A DNA stretch of 6,887 nucleotides from assembly GCA_946479535.1 (NCBI GenBank), contig CAMLGP010000146.1, positions 1 to 6,887 on the forward strand, given 5' to 3'. Under the pieces are notes generated by a model. That model ran no database searches. It saw only the letters and a list, made by a program, of their open reading frames with translations, and was not told the DNA's origin. Below, piece by piece: positions 5,812 to 6,887 of this stretch. Each line of letters starts with the position of its first letter. Positions within the stretch are counted from its first letter, which is position 1. This DNA is from an uncultured Bacteroidota bacterium. GTDB lineage: Bacteria > Bacteroidota > Bacteroidia > Chitinophagales > Chitinophagaceae. Position numbers and translations under genes: made by a program.

Positions 5812-6887
5812 TTGAGGGTTGCAGGCTTTATAGCAAATCGCATAGCATTTAATCAACATCGGTCCTTTTCCCGGTTCATTATCCGGTTATCAATCACCGC
5901 CACCGTTATAGGAGTAGCGGTAATGATCATCACCCTATCCTTCGCCAACGGTTTCCAGGAAGAGGTAAGTCAAAAGGTATTCAGTTTCTGGGGCCATATC
6001 CGGGTACAGGAAAAACAGCCGTTCAAAGCCCTGATCGCTGAAGAAACTCCTATCGTCAAAAATGATACCCTTGTTGATCTCATCAAACAAAATCCTAATG
6101 TCCAGGATATCCACCCTTTTGCAACCAAATATGCCCTGCTGAAAACGAAGGAGGATATGGAAGGCGTATTATTGAAAGGATTTGACTCCACTTATAATTT
6201 TAACTATTTCAAACGATTTATCAAATCAGGGAAACCAATCAGCTTCAGTAATAAAGTCTATAGTCGTGATATCATGATCTCGGCATATACAGCAAAACAG
6301 CTTAAACTGAAAGTCAATGATCGAATCCTGATCTACTTTATTCGCCCTGATGGAACCTTTCGCCCTGATAAACTGACCGTATCCGGTATTTATAAAACCG
6401 GCATTGAAGAATACGACAAGACCTTTGCTATTGGAGATATAAGACTTATTCGACGATTGAACGACTGGTATCCCGATGAGATCGGAGGCTATGAAATTTT
6501 CCTTCATGATTATCACAAAATAGATACCACCGTCTGGTCAATTTATAACCTGGATAATTTTCCTCCCACCTGGGATACACAAAGCGTTGAGAATATTTCA
6601 CCCAATATATTCGACTGGCTGAACATGCAGAATGTCACCCGCAATGTACTGATCGGTTTTATGCTGGCAGTAGCTGTGATCATCCTGATCTCCTGTTTGC
6701 TGTTACTGGTACTGGAAAGAGTGAGAATGATAGGTGTTCTGAAATCCCTTGGCGCAACTGACCTCACGGTTCAAATGATCTTCCTCCGGCATGGATTGAT
6801 CATTACTCTAAGAGGTATTATTATTGGAACTGCAATTGCACTGGCCATTTTATTCCTGCAAAAAGCAACTGGATTTATCAAATTACA
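5812..6887 (+). CDS. FtsX/LolC-LolE-type ABC transporter permease, 3' end outside window
   Basis: This is an inner-membrane subunit of a MacB/LolCDE-type ABC exporter, which works with an ATPase to move lipoproteins or other envelope substrates mechanically. 358 codons are visible with no stop before the edge. The start is probably TTG at 5812: an in-frame TAA lies at 5794-5796, and the first in-frame ATG is codon 38, inside the first membrane helix. The N-terminus FIANRIAFNQHRSFSRFIIR and helix 1 (about 22-44) are typical of the LolC/LolE group. A periplasmic MacB-like domain covers about 45-275, and helix 2 is about 278-301. ERVRMIGVLKSLGAT (302-316) is the coupling region that contacts the ATPase. 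Helix 3 begins near 328. The remaining helices lie outside. The 91-bp gap to the divergent plug gene holds AT-rich DNA with one -7-like box (TAATTTTA, 5777-5784). The substrate cannot be told from the sequence. Confidence 0.88.
   Translation, partial: MRVAGFIANRIAFNQHRSFSRFIIRLSITATVIGVAVMIITLSFANGFQEEVSQKVFSFWGHIRVQEKQPFKALIAEETPIVKNDTLVDLIKQNPNVQDIHPFATKYALLKTKEDMEGVLLKGFDSTYNFNYFKRFIKSGKPISFSNKVYSRDIMISAYTAKQLKLKVNDRILIYFIRPDGTFRPDKLTVSGIYKTGIEEYDKTFAIGDIRLIRRLNDWYPDEIGGYEIFLHDYHKIDTTVWSIYNLDNFPPTWDTQSVENISPNIFDWLNMQNVTRNVLIGFMLAVAVIILISCLLLLVLERVRMIGVLKSLGATDLTVQMIFLRHGLIITLRGIIIGTAIALAILFLQKATGFIKL

Noticed and set aside
5970..6767. Series of minus-strand open frames (73-96 codons) at the right end
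   Set aside because: They are antisense to the continuous permease frame, which has clear membrane helices and the ERVRMIGVLKSLGAT motif.
1..6887. CRISPR array, insertion sequence, prophage or defence island
   Set aside because: No regularly spaced repeats of 25-40 bp, transposase or integrase motifs, or target-site duplications are visible. The only short-period repeat is the three-copy 12-bp one at 4366-4396.

Overview
The window looks like ordinary chromosome from a member of the Bacteroidota, most likely Chitinophagaceae-like (placement is inferred). The grounds are a type IX secretion plug protein, a small SRP RNA of the Bacteroidota kind, promoter -7 boxes close to TAnnTTTG, AT-rich gene starts without clear Shine-Dalgarno sites, and no hallmark of phage, plasmid or transposon.

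Layout. At the left edge (2-313, +) is the 3' end of an ankyrin-repeat gene. Its last codons and stop are duplicated imperfectly just downstream. Next is a small unrecognised secreted protein with a GTG start and a tetra-arginine C-terminus (460-855, +). A 12-bp perfect hairpin (890-916) separates it from a convergent small-type transaldolase (945-1601, -). Upstream of the transaldolase, on the same strand, is the SRP RNA gene (about 1689-1785, -), with a -7 box before it and a U-tract after it. A 160-bp non-coding gap with inverted repeats follows.

The largest gene (1963-4224, -) is a periplasmic PQQ-dependent dehydrogenase. It resembles the soluble part of membrane glucose dehydrogenase but carries a cytochrome c domain (CQACH) inserted inside the propeller. 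Its 200-bp upstream region is rich in signals: a -33/-7 promoter whose 19-bp spacer holds a 17-bp palindrome, a second inverted repeat over the likely transcription start, a CCGGTA-N6-TACCGG palindrome, and three GATTAAY repeats at an exact 12-bp period. This is the strongest candidate for something worth testing.

Further right is the type IX secretion plug protein gene (4425-5720, -). Divergent from it is the start of a LolC/LolE/FtsX-type ABC transporter permease (5812 to the right edge, +), which apparently begins with TTG and is cut by the window end.

The genes do not form one pathway. They are housekeeping and envelope functions: pentose phosphate carbon flow, co-translational protein targeting, periplasmic sugar or alcohol oxidation, secretion across the outer membrane, and probably lipoprotein or lipid export. 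I see no defence system, CRISPR array, mobile element or clearly new multi-gene system.
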